From positions 62,001 to 126,000 of the forward strand of contig CAYOWK010000004.1 in assembly GCA_964407665.1 (NCBI GenBank): a DNA stretch of 64,000 bases, written 5' to 3'. The number at the start of each line of letters is the position of its first letter. Within the stretch, counting starts at the first letter, position 1. This document shows positions 45,354-54,735 of this stretch, piece after piece. The stretch is from CAYOWK01 sp964407665. Its GTDB lineage: Bacteria; Pseudomonadota; Alphaproteobacteria; Caulobacterales; Hyphomonadaceae. Position numbers and translations under genes: made by a program. The notes under the pieces were generated by a model. The model worked only from the letters and a program-made list of their open reading frames with translations. It made no database searches and had not been told where the DNA came from.

Positions 45354-47951
45354 ATGTCTGATCAAAACGATCTGCTTCCTGCTGACTCCCCCGACGGGGA
45401 GGGTGGAACTCCGTCGAAGAGCTTCGATGTCCTGCAGATCGGCTTCTGGGCCGCTCTGGCCATTTCCGCCGGCGCTGCAGGCATGGCGCTGACGTGGCGC
45501 GAGGCTGTTGGCCCCGCAGGCGCGGTCCTGGTGATTGCGCTCGGCTCGATGGGGCTTGTTCTTGCCCTGTGGGCGATGCGCGGCGCCGGGCGCAAGCTGG
45601 GCGTCTTCCCCGAACGCGGAGCTGCCGAAGCGGCCGCTCAGGCGCGGGTCGCCAGCAAGCTTGTCTGGCTGGAAGCCCTTGAAGAACCGTCCCTGATCGC
45701 CGATCGCCATGGCGCCACCGTCACGGCCAATGCTGCGTATACCGAACTGGCCCGCGTCGCGACCGATCTGGGCGACACTGCGCATGCGCCTTCGATCGAC
45801 CGCCTTTTCGGCGCGAACCCCGGTATGGCGGCTCCCATCTATCGCCTGTCGAAGGCGGCCAAGGCCGGGGCCTCGCGCACGGAAGTGCTGCCCGCAATCC
45901 TGATCGGCGACAGCATGTCGCCCGTCCAGTACGAGGCCAGCGTGGCGCCTCTGGGGCCGATGCGGGCTCTGTGGCGCCTGCGGCGGGTGGAAGGGGCGAG
46001 CGGGGACGCCAGCTCGGTCGATCCGCGCGCGCTGTATGTCGAGGATGCACCGGTCGGCTTCTTCTCGGCCCGCCGTGATGGTCGCGTTGTGTACGTGAAC
46101 CAGGTGCTGCGCCAGATGCTCGGCCTGCCAGAAGAGCCTGCCGGGCTGCGGCTCGAGGATATCCTGCGCCCCGAGGGCATGAAGCTCATGAAGCGCGAAG
46201 TCCGCGGCGCAGCCAGCCAGCGGGCTGATGTCGTCATGCGCGCGCGCGACGGCGTGGAGCTGCCTGCCACCCTGATCACGACCTGGTCTGGCAAGGGCCC
46301 GGAGGCGATGACGCGCTCTGTGGTCTATGTGGCGGCCGGATCGGAGACGGCAGCAGCCCGGCGCGCTCCGGAACCGGCTTCACGTTCGTCCGACGTGCTT
46401 GCGCAGCGCGCGGACGATTCCATCTTCGCCGACGCGCCCTTCGGCGTGGTTCGCCTCGATGGCGACGGTGTCGAAACGGCTGTCATGCTGGACGCCAACC
46501 GGGGCCTGATGGAGATGACAGAAGGCCGGGCCCAGCCGGGCGCCCGCTTTGCCGATCTGTTCGTGGCCGACCAGGGCCCTGCCAAGCTTGCGGAACTACT
46601 GGCCAGCGCGCTCGACGGCGGGGTCAACCTGAAGCTCGCCGGGGAAAACCAGAAATCGGTCGACGTAATCATTGCGCTTGACCGGCATGGCCGCCCGTCG
46701 GCCGCCTACGTAATCGATATGACGGAGAAGCATCAGCTCGAGCAGCGTCTCGCGCAGAGCGAAAAACTGCAGGCCATCGGCCAGCTTGCGGGCGGACTGG
46801 CCCACGACTTCAACAACCTGCTGCAAGGCATCATTCTCAACGTCAACAAGCTGCAGGTGCGCCACCCTCCGGGCGATCCGACCTTCTTCGAGCTGAAGGC
46901 GATCCAGGAGTTCGCCTCGCGCGGCGCCGAACTGGTCCGCATGATGCTGGCCTGGTCGCGCAAGCAGGTATTCCGTCAGGAAGTCATCGACGTGTCGGAC
47001 GTGCTGTCGGACTACTACGTCCTTCTGCGCGACATCATCGACGAGCGCATCAAGCTGGAAGTCGTGCATGGCCGAGACCTGCCGCGTATCCGGGCCGACC
47101 GCGCCCAGATCGAGACGGCGCTGACCAACCTCTGCACCAATGCCCGCGACGCCATGATCGAGAAGAATGGCGGCGGACGCCTGACGATCAAGACTTCGAG
47201 GGCGGACGCCTCGACCGCCCGCAAGGACGGCTTCATGCTGGCTGCGGAAGGCGAGTACGTCCTTCTCGAGGTGATTGACGATGGCGCGGGGATCTCGCCC
47301 GAAATCATCGACAAGATCTTCCAGCCATTCTTCACGACAAAACCGCTCGGCGCGGGCACCGGCTTCGGCCTTGCGACCGTCTATGGCATCGTCAAGCAGT
47401 CCGGGGGCTACATCTATCCGGTGTCCAAGGTCGGGCGGGGCACGACCTTCAAGATCTTCCTGCCGGCCTTCACCGGTGAGATCGAGGAGCCGGCCGAACC
47501 GGCTGCGATGGAATCGCCCGCGTCAGGGCCTGACAGCAACAGGGGCGGTGATCAGGGGCTGGCGGGCCGCGGCCGCATCCTGCTGGTGGAAGACGAGGAC
47601 GGTGTTCGCGGCATCGCGGCCCAGCTGCTGACGTCGTGCGGCTATTCCGTCATGGAGGCGGCGGACGGCGAGCAGGCGCTCGAAATCATCAAGGAGAATG
47701 TTGGCGGCTTCGACCTGCTGATATCTGATGTGGTGATGCCGGGCATGGACGGGCCGGCGCTGCTCAGGGAGGCGCGCCCCTTCCTGACCAATACCCGGAT
47801 CATGTTTATCTCTGGCTATGCCGAGCGCGATCTGGCGAAGACGCTGGAGGAGGAGCGCTCCATATCGTTCCTGCCTAAGCCGTTCACTCTCCGCCAGCTG
47901 GCCGAGCGGGTGAAGACCGAACTCCATGCGCGGGAGAAGGAAGCGGCCTGA
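45354..47951 (+). CDS. cckA: Hybrid histidine kinase/phosphatase CckA
   Basis: The 865-residue cell-cycle kinase has two N-terminal membrane helices (about 27-46 and 54-75), PAS-type regions (about 215-330 and 350-460, including [18 protein letters not shown]), a HisKA domain with phosphorylated His484 in [13 protein letters not shown], an ATPase domain ([45 protein letters not shown]), and a receiver with Asp792 ([17 protein letters not shown]). In Caulobacter, CckA feeds phosphate through ChpT to CtrA. Its place 95 bp behind flhB matches that lineage and ties it to CtrA-like boxes in front of the flagellar genes. Confidence 0.95.
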   Translation: MSDQNDLLPADSPDGEGGTPSKSFDVLQIGFWAALAISAGAAGMALTWREAVGPAGAVLVIALGSMGLVLALWAMRGAGRKLGVFPERGAAEAAAQARVASKLVWLEALEEPSLIADRHGATVTANAAYTELARVATDLGDTAHAPSIDRLFGANPGMAAPIYRLSKAAKAGASRTEVLPAILIGDSMSPVQYEASVAPLGPMRALWRLRRVEGASGDASSVDPRALYVEDAPVGFFSARRDGRVVYVNQVLRQMLGLPEEPAGLRLEDILRPEGMKLMKREVRGAASQRADVVMRARDGVELPATLITTWSGKGPEAMTRSVVYVAAGSETAAARRAPEPASRSSDVLAQRADDSIFADAPFGVVRLDGDGVETAVMLDANRGLMEMTEGRAQPGARFADLFVADQGPAKLAELLASALDGGVNLKLAGENQKSVDVIIALDRHGRPSAAYVIDMTEKHQLEQRLAQSEKLQAIGQLAGGLAHDFNNLLQGIILNVNKLQVRHPPGDPTFFELKAIQEFASRGAELVRMMLAWSRKQVFRQEVIDVSDVLSDYYVLLRDIIDERIKLEVVHGRDLPRIRADRAQIETALTNLCTNARDAMIEKNGGGRLTIKTSRADASTARKDGFMLAAEGEYVLLEVIDDGAGISPEIIDKIFQPFFTTKPLGAGTGFGLATVYGIVKQSGGYIYPVSKVGRGTTFKIFLPAFTGEIEEPAEPAAMESPASGPDSNRGGDQGLAGRGRILLVEDEDGVRGIAAQLLTSCGYSVMEAADGEQALEIIKENVGGFDLLISDVVMPGMDGPALLREARPFLTNTRIMFISGYAERDLAKTLEEERSISFLPKPFTLRQLAERVKTELHAREKEAA

Positions 47952-47966
47952 ACGCGCGAGCCGCTC

Positions 47967-48959
47967 CTATTCCCAGGGGCCGGGTTTGCGCGACCGGCGG
48001 AACACGGGCACGGCTGACGCGCTCGCTTGCCCGGTCTGCCGGGACGCTTCGACGGGCTGCCGTGGCGCCTTGGCCGGCGCTGTCTCCGGGCGGCGCGCGC
48101 CGCCAAAACGCCGGGCGAGAGCCTCGACGCGATTCTGCGTGGACGGGTGGGTCGAGAACAGGTTGTCGGCTCCGCGCCCGGCCAGCGGGTTGATGATGAA
48201 CATGTGCGCCGTCGCCGGATTGCGCTCGGCCTGGATGTTGACCGCGCCGCGCCGGGCGTAGCTGTCGATCTTCGAAAGCGCCGAGGCGAGCGCCTGCGGG
48301 TCGCCCGAAATCTCCGCGCCGGCTGCGTCCGCTTCGTACTCTCGGCCCCGGCTGATGGCCATCTGGACGAGGGCTGCGGCCATCGGCGCCAGGATCATGA
48401 TGGCGATCATGCCGATGACGCCCCCGGGACGCTCGCGGTCGTTTGCCCCGCCGAAGAAGAAGGCAAAATTGGCCAGCGCCGAGATGGCGCCTGCGATGGT
48501 GGCCGTGATGGTCATAGTAAGGGTGTCGCGGTTCTTCACGTGCGCCAGTTCGTGGCCCATCACGGCGCGGATCTCGCTGCGGTCGAGCATGGCGAGGAGG
48601 CCGGTGGTGGCGGCGACGGCGGCGTGCGCCGGATCGCGACCGGTCGCGAAGGCGTTCGGCTGCTGGCTGTCGATGATGGTGACGCGCGGCTGCGGCATGC
48701 CGGCCCCGGCCGCCATCTCGCGGACGTCGGCGGCGTAGGCGCGGACACGGGCGTCGGGATGACGCTCATCCACGTCCTGAGCCTTGTACATGGACAGCAC
48801 GATCTTGTCGGCGTTCCAGTAGCTGATGAGGTTGCCGACGGCGGCGAAGGCAAAGGCGATCGCCATGCCCGCCGGGCCGCCGATCAGATAGCCGACGCCG
48901 GCGAAGAGCGCGGTCATGGCGGCAATCAGCATGAAGGTGCGCAGGTGGTTCGAGCCCAT
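47967..48959 (-). CDS. htpX: HtpX-like membrane zinc metalloprotease
   Basis: The 330-residue inner-membrane protease has HELAH at residues 136-140 ([17 protein letters not shown]), two N-terminal membrane helices, a central pair ([38 protein letters not shown]) and the third zinc-ligand region [25 protein letters not shown]. It degrades misfolded membrane proteins. The Arg/Pro-rich C-terminal tail after [16 protein letters not shown] is longer than usual. It converges with cckA (15-bp gap). Confidence 0.93.
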   Translation of the reverse strand: MGSNHLRTFMLIAAMTALFAGVGYLIGGPAGMAIAFAFAAVGNLISYWNADKIVLSMYKAQDVDERHPDARVRAYAADVREMAAGAGMPQPRVTIIDSQQPNAFATGRDPAHAAVAATTGLLAMLDRSEIRAVMGHELAHVKNRDTLTMTITATIAGAISALANFAFFFGGANDRERPGGVIGMIAIMILAPMAAALVQMAISRGREYEADAAGAEISGDPQALASALSKIDSYARRGAVNIQAERNPATAHMFIINPLAGRGADNLFSTHPSTQNRVEALARRFGGARRPETAPAKAPRQPVEASRQTGQASASAVPVFRRSRKPGPWE

Positions 48960-49108
48960 CTGTTATCCAGTCTCCTTTTCAACGGCTGTAGATGGGATGT
49001 TGCGGGCTCCGCAGCAAGATTGCTGGAGCGGACGTGATCGCCCGTGGGGGCAGCCGTGAGCCATCCACGATGCCGCCCCGGCAATTGGGGTTCAGGACGG
49101 CGCGCCCC

Positions 49109-50647
49109 TCAGCCCGGATCGCGGTCTGTGAAGAGGTAGTTGCCGTCTTCGTCGCGGCGCCGACGCTCGCCGGTGAACCAGAGGCCGGGGAAGACGTCGA
49201 GGGTGGAGTCCACGAAGTGCGCGTGATCGCCATGGAAGGTTCGCGCCTGGGCGGGCCAAGAGGCGGCAATGCAGAGGTGACCGGTTGCGGGCCCCTCAAG
49301 CACGACGCCGTTGTCGTCGACCAGAACGGGCTGGACGCCAAACAGGGGCGCTGCAAAGCCGCCGGGCTTGCCGGGCAGGGAGGCAAACAGCACGCCGCCT
49401 GCTTCGGTGTGCGACCATGTTTCGAGCGTGGGGTGGAGGCCGGGCGCTGCGCTTTCGTCAGCCGACATCGGTCCGCCGAAGGAGGCGAGAAGTCGGAGCG
49501 GCGGCGGACCGGACTCTGCCTGCAAGCGAACAATGCTGGCGGGGGCATAGAGGGCGGCGACGTTGTGCCGGGCGATCACGTCCTGAATGTGCGCTGCATC
49601 CAGCGAGGCGGGTGCGCCTTCGACCAGCAGCGTCGTGCCGCCATTCGCAAGCGGGCCATAGACGCCATAGGTGTGGCCAGTGATGCCGCCCGGATCTGCG
49701 AGGCACCAGAAGATGTCGCCGGGACGATGGTCGAAAACGATCTCGTGGGTCAGCGAGGCCCAGACGAGGTAGCCGCCGGACGCATGCACCACGCCCCTTG
49801 GTGTCGCTGCAGGATCTGGCGTGTAGAGAATGAAGAGCGGATCCTCGGCGTTCATCTCCTCCGGGTCGCATTCGTCCGTCACGCGCAGGGCGAGATCGTC
49901 GTAGAAGACGTCCCTGTCGTCGCTCATGTCGATCTCGGCCCCGGTGTGTCGGATGACGATGACGGTCGAGACGCTGTCGATGCCGTTCTCTGGCTGCAGC
50001 GCCTCGTCGACGGTTCGCTTGAGCGGGGTCGCCTGGCCGCCGCTCATGGCTTCGTCGGCGGTGATCACGCACACGGACCCGCTGTCGGCTATGCATCGCG
50101 CCAGTACACTGGCCGGGAGCCCGCCGGATACAACGGAGTGGACGGCGCCGATCCGCGCGCAGGCCAGCATGGCGAAGACGGCTTCGGGGATGGCGGGAAG
50201 GTGGAGGGTGACGCGGTCGCCCTTTCGGACGCCGCGGCGGCGCAGGACATTCGCCATCCGGCAAACGTGACTGTAGAGCTCGGCATAGGTGATCGCCCGG
50301 CCCTGCGCGGCGTCATCCGCCTCGAACACGATTGCGGGCGTATCGGCCAGGCGGGGCAGGTGACGGTCGATGCAGTTGAACGACACGTTCAGGACGCCGT
50401 CCTCGAACCAGCGAGCGCCGACGGCTTTCGGATCGCCGGATGCCGGCATGACCCAGTTGACGTCCATGACCCGGGTATAGGACCGCATCCACGAAAGCCG
50501 GCGACCCTGCTTGCGCCAGAACGCTGCCGGGTCCGACAGGGCGTCACGGACCAGCTGCTCGCGGACTGCGGCGTTGGCTTGCGCCCGTGCGGCAGCGTCC
50601 AGCGCGGCGGCGACCAGCGGGATGGAAGGGGCGGCAGGCTCTGTCAT
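49109..50647 (-). CDS. Acs-like adenylate-forming protein, catalytic motifs degenerate, C-terminal domain missing
   Basis: The 512-residue product aligns by motif with acetyl-CoA synthetase from its N-terminus (FWRKQGRRLSWMRSYTRVMDVNWVMP) through MNAEDPLFILYT, GGYLVWASLTHEIVFDHRPGDIFWC and GHTYGVYGPLANGGTTLLVEG. However, the ATP P-loop, normally TSGSTGKPKG, reads TPDPAATPRG at residues 276-285. The usual WWQTETG reads WSHTEAG and the TGD motif reads TGE. The chain stops after NYLFTDRDPG, where Acs continues with a C-terminal domain of about 130 residues carrying the catalytic lysine. The frame is intact over 1.5 kb. It may be a decaying gene or a non-catalytic paralog. No frameshifted remainder is seen downstream. 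Confidence 0.82.
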   Translation of the reverse strand: MTEPAAPSIPLVAAALDAAARAQANAAVREQLVRDALSDPAAFWRKQGRRLSWMRSYTRVMDVNWVMPASGDPKAVGARWFEDGVLNVSFNCIDRHLPRLADTPAIVFEADDAAQGRAITYAELYSHVCRMANVLRRRGVRKGDRVTLHLPAIPEAVFAMLACARIGAVHSVVSGGLPASVLARCIADSGSVCVITADEAMSGGQATPLKRTVDEALQPENGIDSVSTVIVIRHTGAEIDMSDDRDVFYDDLALRVTDECDPEEMNAEDPLFILYTPDPAATPRGVVHASGGYLVWASLTHEIVFDHRPGDIFWCLADPGGITGHTYGVYGPLANGGTTLLVEGAPASLDAAHIQDVIARHNVAALYAPASIVRLQAESGPPPLRLLASFGGPMSADESAAPGLHPTLETWSHTEAGGVLFASLPGKPGGFAAPLFGVQPVLVDDNGVVLEGPATGHLCIAASWPAQARTFHGDHAHFVDSTLDVFPGLWFTGERRRRDEDGNYLFTDRDPG

Positions 50648-50934
50648 TCCCGTTCCTTGAAGGAGGACGTCCGGAAGCCGGATGGCCCTGAAACCTGCGG
50701 CTGGCGCAGGCTCACGTCTTTGTTAGAACGCCTTTGCGAAATTCCAAAGATGGTCCGGTACATACCTCCGGATGCCTGGCCCGAAGCAGGGATCTGGAGT
50801 CTCGAGTCGCCGCCCGCGCCGACTGGCGCCTCTGGGACAACCGGCTGGGTATGCGGGTTGCATTAACCCGTCTGACTGAAGAATCCTGAACCTGCACCTA
50901 TGCCGGTGCGGGCGTGCGAAGCGAGACGTTCCGT

Positions 50935-52617
50935 ATGTCCAACCAACCCGATACCGGGGTCGCCCTGGCAAGCCGCATTGCGGCTGCCAGCACCGATTAT
51001 CTGAGTTCAGGGCCGGTGTTTGACGCCATTGTTGTCGGAGCAGGGGCTGCGGGCGGACTTGCCGCCATGGAACTGACCCGCGCCGGTCTGCGTGTGCTGA
51101 CGCTGGACGCAGGCTGGACCAAGACCCTGACAGCGGCGCCGTACAACACTCTGACCCAGGGTCTGGTGCGAACCCTCGCTGACCCAAAATGGTACAGCAT
51201 CCTGCCCGCGCGCGTGACGAATGTGGGCCGCAAGGTGCTGCGCGCCGCCGGCAAGGTCCGCCAGCCGATCCAGAGCAAGTGCTTTGCATGGATGATGTCG
51301 CCCGAGGCTTTCGTGGACGACCGCGATGCACCTTATGAAACCGACCCGGAAGCGCGCTTCCACTGGTTCCGCGCCCGCCAGCTCGGTGGCCGGATGACGA
51401 TCCGCGGCCACGGCCGCCAGTACTACCGTCTTTCCAACCAGGACTTTGCCGCCAATGGCGATGGCCGCCCGGTCTGGCCGCTGTCGCCGGGCGAGATGGC
51501 CGTCTGGTATGAGCATGTCGAGAAGATGCTGAAGCTGGAGGGCGGGGCCGAACCCAGCATCCACCAGCCGCAGAGCATTCTGGCGAGCCATTTCGCGCCC
51601 TCGCCTGCCGAGGCCGACATGGTGGAGCTGCTCCGCAAGCGCTGGCCCGGCGCCTCGCCCGTGTTTGGCCAGTTTGCAGCGCCCCTCAATTCGCTGGAGA
51701 GGGCCGCCGAGACCAACCGTCTCTGGGTGCGCCAGGGCGCTGTCGTGCGCCATGTGACCTGTGGCGAACCTCACGCGCCGAAGACCGTATCGTGGTTTGA
51801 CTGCGAGACGCAGTCCGAGATGAAGGCGCGCGCGCCGCTGGTGTTCCTGTGCGCCTCCACGATCGAGACAACCCGCATCCTGATGTCGTCCAGCGCGCCC
51901 GGTGCGCCCGATGGCATCGGCAAGCGGTCCGGTGTTCTGGGGCGCGGGCTGATGGACCATGTCATGGTCAGCGGCGACGGCGTCGGCCCGGCCTTGCCTG
52001 GCGGCTTCGAACCGATGACGACCGGCCGGACAGTGTTCCTGCCGCGCTTCGACCTTCGCGACGGTCCCGGACCCTCCGGCATACCGTTTGGCGTTCAGGT
52101 CTACCGCTCCTCGCTGGGCCGCAAGGCTTCCAACTTCACCGGCGTTGCCTTCGCCGAGATGGCGCCGAACCCCGAAAACCGCGTTGAACTGCATCCGACC
52201 CGCAAGGACCGGTTCGGCAACCCGCTCTTGCGGATCGTCTGCCGTCATTCGGAATCCGAACTGGCTGTGGCGAAGGAACAGTCCAACGCCATCCGCGAGA
52301 TTGCCGATATTGCGAAGGTCAAGCTCCACAGGCTGGATACGGGGCCGGCGACGCCCGGGGCTGCGATGCATGAATGCGGCACCGCCCGCATGGGATCGAC
52401 GCCGGAGACCTCGGTGCTGAACCCCTGGAACGAAGCGTGGGATGCGCCCGGCCTCTATGTGACCGATGCTGCAAGCTTCCCGACGCAGGGTATCCAGAAC
52501 CCGACGCTGACCATCAAGGCGCTGACGGCGCGGGCGGTGGCGAGAGCGACGGGCGCAAGCGTGCAGGGTCTGCCCGTGCAACACATGCAAGACACGACGT
52601 GGGCGGCGGCAGGCTGA
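50935..52617 (+). CDS. GMC family FAD-dependent oxidoreductase
   Basis: The 560-residue flavoprotein has an N-terminal Rossmann motif (FDAIVVGAGAAGGLAAMELTRAG) and later GMC parts: RARQLGGRMTIRGHGRQYYRLSNQDF, a region LVFLCASTIETTRILM, and the C-terminal AAMHECGTARMGS with NPTLTIKALTARAV, including the conserved His and Asn. It resembles glucose-methanol-choline enzymes of the choline dehydrogenase type, but the substrate is unknown. ATG at 50935 was preferred to a GTG seven codons upstream. No signal peptide is visible. It is divergent from the Acs-like gene. Confidence 0.9.
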   Translation: MSNQPDTGVALASRIAAASTDYLSSGPVFDAIVVGAGAAGGLAAMELTRAGLRVLTLDAGWTKTLTAAPYNTLTQGLVRTLADPKWYSILPARVTNVGRKVLRAAGKVRQPIQSKCFAWMMSPEAFVDDRDAPYETDPEARFHWFRARQLGGRMTIRGHGRQYYRLSNQDFAANGDGRPVWPLSPGEMAVWYEHVEKMLKLEGGAEPSIHQPQSILASHFAPSPAEADMVELLRKRWPGASPVFGQFAAPLNSLERAAETNRLWVRQGAVVRHVTCGEPHAPKTVSWFDCETQSEMKARAPLVFLCASTIETTRILMSSSAPGAPDGIGKRSGVLGRGLMDHVMVSGDGVGPALPGGFEPMTTGRTVFLPRFDLRDGPGPSGIPFGVQVYRSSLGRKASNFTGVAFAEMAPNPENRVELHPTRKDRFGNPLLRIVCRHSESELAVAKEQSNAIREIADIAKVKLHRLDTGPATPGAAMHECGTARMGSTPETSVLNPWNEAWDAPGLYVTDAASFPTQGIQNPTLTIKALTARAVARATGASVQGLPVQHMQDTTWAAAG

Positions 52618-52641
52618 GAGCTGACGGCCCCTGATGGGGGC

Positions 52642-53532
52642 TCAAGCCCGCAGTGCGGCCGCAGCAGGCACGTCGGGGTCCGTGTCCGAACGTCCTGGAA
52701 CGAAGTCCAAGCCTGCCAGCTTCATGCTGAAGGAGGCGAGGCCGCCTGACAGGTCTCGAAGTCCCCGAGAATAATCAAGCAGGTTGCCGAGCGGCGCGCG
52801 TCCAGTGACGAGTGATGTGTTTTCGTCGCGCGGCGCGATCCGGAATGTGCCGCGCCGACTGTTGAGGTCGCCAACGACTGAGCCGATGCAGTCCTCGGGG
52901 GTCGTGATCTCCACATCCATGATGGGCTCGACTATCAACACCCACGGTTCAAGACTGCGAAGGATTGCCCGCGTGGCGATCTCAAAGGCCAACGGACTGG
53001 AATGGACCGGATGGTGATCGCCATCGAGCAGGGTCGCCTTCACGCCGATGATCTGGCAGCCCAGTGTCGGGCCAGATTGCATTTTCAACCGAAAGGCGCG
53101 CTCGATTGCGGGCAGGTACTCGGCCGGAACCGCGTCCTCTGCGGCCTCGTTGACGAAGATGCACTCTGCTTCCGATCGAGGTTCGAACCGGAGTCTGAGG
53201 CGGGCATACTGAGTGGTGGCGCCGACGGATATCGAGTGTGTGTGCTCAAGTTCGACTGATTCAGAAAGTGCTTCGGCGTAAACGACCTGCAGCCCTGTCG
53301 CCCAAAGGTCTGCGGCGATTTCCGAAAGCGCCGCGGCGACGAAACGTTCAAGTTGGTCGATGCCGCCACTTCTGATGACGAGGGGGTCTGCCACCGAGTT
53401 CTGGCTGATCTCCACATCGCTGTAGTGACCTGCCAGTGCCTGAAGTCTGGAGGCGAGCAAGAGGGGCTCCTTACCCCACCTCGTCGCGATCACGATCTGC
53501 AGCGGCTTGTAGTGGTCGGGAATGCCCAGCAT
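52642..53532 (-). CDS. EF-G domain III-IV-V protein without GTPase domain
   Basis: The 296-residue protein matches elongation factor G from domain III onward. Domain III is at about 11-88 (PLQIVIATRWGKEPLLLASRLQAL, ending LQVVYAEAL). Domain IV is at about 90-197 (VGATTQYARLRLRFEP; EYLPAIERAFRLKMQSGP; KATLLDGDHHPVHSSPLAFEIA). Domain V is at about 200-280 (VEPIMDVEITTPEDCIGSVVG; LNSRRG; APLGNLLDYSRGLRDLSGG). The G domain and domain II are absent, and no P-loop gene lies upstream on this strand. The domain IV glycine-rich loop is altered (GATTQYA). It might bind the ribosome without hydrolysing GTP, or be a relic; intact length and frame favour a retained gene. Confidence 0.85.
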   Translation of the reverse strand: MLGIPDHYKPLQIVIATRWGKEPLLLASRLQALAGHYSDVEISQNSVADPLVIRSGGIDQLERFVAAALSEIAADLWATGLQVVYAEALSESVELEHTHSISVGATTQYARLRLRFEPRSEAECIFVNEAAEDAVPAEYLPAIERAFRLKMQSGPTLGCQIIGVKATLLDGDHHPVHSSPLAFEIATRAILRSLEPWVLIVEPIMDVEITTPEDCIGSVVGDLNSRRGTFRIAPRDENTSLVTGRAPLGNLLDYSRGLRDLSGGLASFSMKLAGLDFVPGRSDTDPDVPAAAALRA

Positions 53533-53550
53533 GGCGCGCCTTTGGAAGCT

Positions 53551-53574
53551 GAACTCCGCTACGTTACGGAGTTC
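53551..53574. promoter_or_regulatory. Inverted repeat upstream of the EF-G-like gene
   Basis: GAACTCCG (53551-53558) and CGGAGTTC (53567-53574) form a perfect 8-bp inverted repeat with an 8-bp spacer. It lies 19 bp before the EF-G-like start and 46 bp after the fpr stop (both minus strand). It could be an operator for the downstream gene or a weak terminator of fpr; no T-tract follows. Confidence 0.45.
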
Positions 53575-53619
53575 GCAGCCTGTACGTCACTTACAGGGCC
53601 GGCAAGCCTCCGGTCCGCG

Positions 53620-54420
53620 TCAGCCGACAAACGCCTTCTCGACGACGAACTCGGCCGGCTTCGCGTTCGAGCCTTCGGTGAGGCCGAAGGTTTCGACCAG
53701 CGCCTTGGTGTCGTTGATCATGTCCAGCGAGCCGCAGATCATGACGCGATCGACTTCCGGGTTCAGCGGCTCGACGCCGAGGTCCGCGAAGAGGCGGCCG
53801 GTCTTGATGCAATCGGTGATGCGCAGCTGGTTCGGCCAGGGCTCGCGGGTTACGGTCGTGTAATGGACGAGCTGGCCGGCGAACTCGCCGCAGAGCGGAT
53901 CGTCTTTAAGGTTGGCCACCAGATCCTGGCCGTACTTGAGTTCCGCCACTTCGCGCGTCGTGTGACAGAGGATGACCTGATCGAAGCGGGCATAGGTGTC
54001 CGGGTCGCGGATAATGCTGGCGAAAGGGGCGACGCCCGTGCCGGTTGAGAAGAGGTAGAGGCGCTTGCCAGGAGTCAGGGCGTCGTGGACCAGCGTGCCC
54101 ACGGATTTGCGGCCCAGCAGCACCTTGTCGCCGGGCTGGATGGCCTGCAGGCGGGAGGTCAGCGGGCCGTCGGGCACCTTGATCGAGAAGAATTCGAGTT
54201 CCTCGTCCCAGGACGGGCTGGCGATGGAATAGGCGCGCAGGAGCGGCTTTCCGTTCTCCTGCTCAAGGCCGATCATCACGAACTCGCCCGAGCGGAAGCG
54301 GAAGGCCGCAGGCCGCGTGATCCGGAAGGAAAACAGGCGGTCGGTGTAGTGATGGACCGTCAGCACCGTCTCTTCGGTGGGGGCGTTCGGTGAACGTGCG
54401 ACGTTCTGTGCGGCTTCCAT
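53620..54420 (-). CDS. fpr: Ferredoxin-NADP+ reductase
   Basis: The 266-residue flavoenzyme moves electrons between NADPH and ferredoxin or flavodoxin. FAD-binding RAYSIASP, NADP-binding LFSTGTGVAPFASIIRDP, VILCHTTREVAEL and VMICGSLDMINDTKALVETFGLTEGS are present, and the chain ends in VEKAFVG as in bacterial Fpr of the alphaproteobacterial type. ATG at 54420 gives the usual length. Confidence 0.93.
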   Translation of the reverse strand: MEAAQNVARSPNAPTEETVLTVHHYTDRLFSFRITRPAAFRFRSGEFVMIGLEQENGKPLLRAYSIASPSWDEELEFFSIKVPDGPLTSRLQAIQPGDKVLLGRKSVGTLVHDALTPGKRLYLFSTGTGVAPFASIIRDPDTYARFDQVILCHTTREVAELKYGQDLVANLKDDPLCGEFAGQLVHYTTVTREPWPNQLRITDCIKTGRLFADLGVEPLNPEVDRVMICGSLDMINDTKALVETFGLTEGSNAKPAEFVVEKAFVG

Positions 54421-54735
54421 GGATGCTTCCAGCGGTTCGGACGGCTTTTGCGACGCGCGCGGGGGGACACGTGCGGTCTGGACCTAGAGACGGGCCCGGC
54501 AAATTGCAACTAATGCCAGCGTTTAGGCCGCAGGCAGGGATGGGCTGCAACCTGCGGGAACGCCAAAATCCGGGCGTTTTCGGGTGAATGACGCTGGATT
54601 GACCGGGCAATCGCCCAAGCACAGCCCTTGCAGCTTGCCCTTCACGGCGGCGAGCGGGCATTGTAGCCCGCTGGCCTGAAACGGTCGGAGCCGCCTGAAG
54701 GCTCAGGCGCCATGTCATAAGGAGGCGAAGCGCCC
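54421..54735. other. Divergent control region between fpr and efflux adaptor
   Basis: This 315-bp stretch separates fpr (minus) from the efflux adaptor gene (plus). No gene is recognised. Short inverted repeats are present (AACGCC near 54560 with GGCGTT near 54578), but none has a clear function. An AAGGAGG ribosome-binding site closes the region. Confidence 0.5.

Noticed and set aside
48960..49108. Frameshifted C-terminal domain of the Acs-like gene
   Set aside because: Translation of the downstream DNA in all three frames shows no Acs C-terminal motif, so this is a true truncation and not a simple frameshift.
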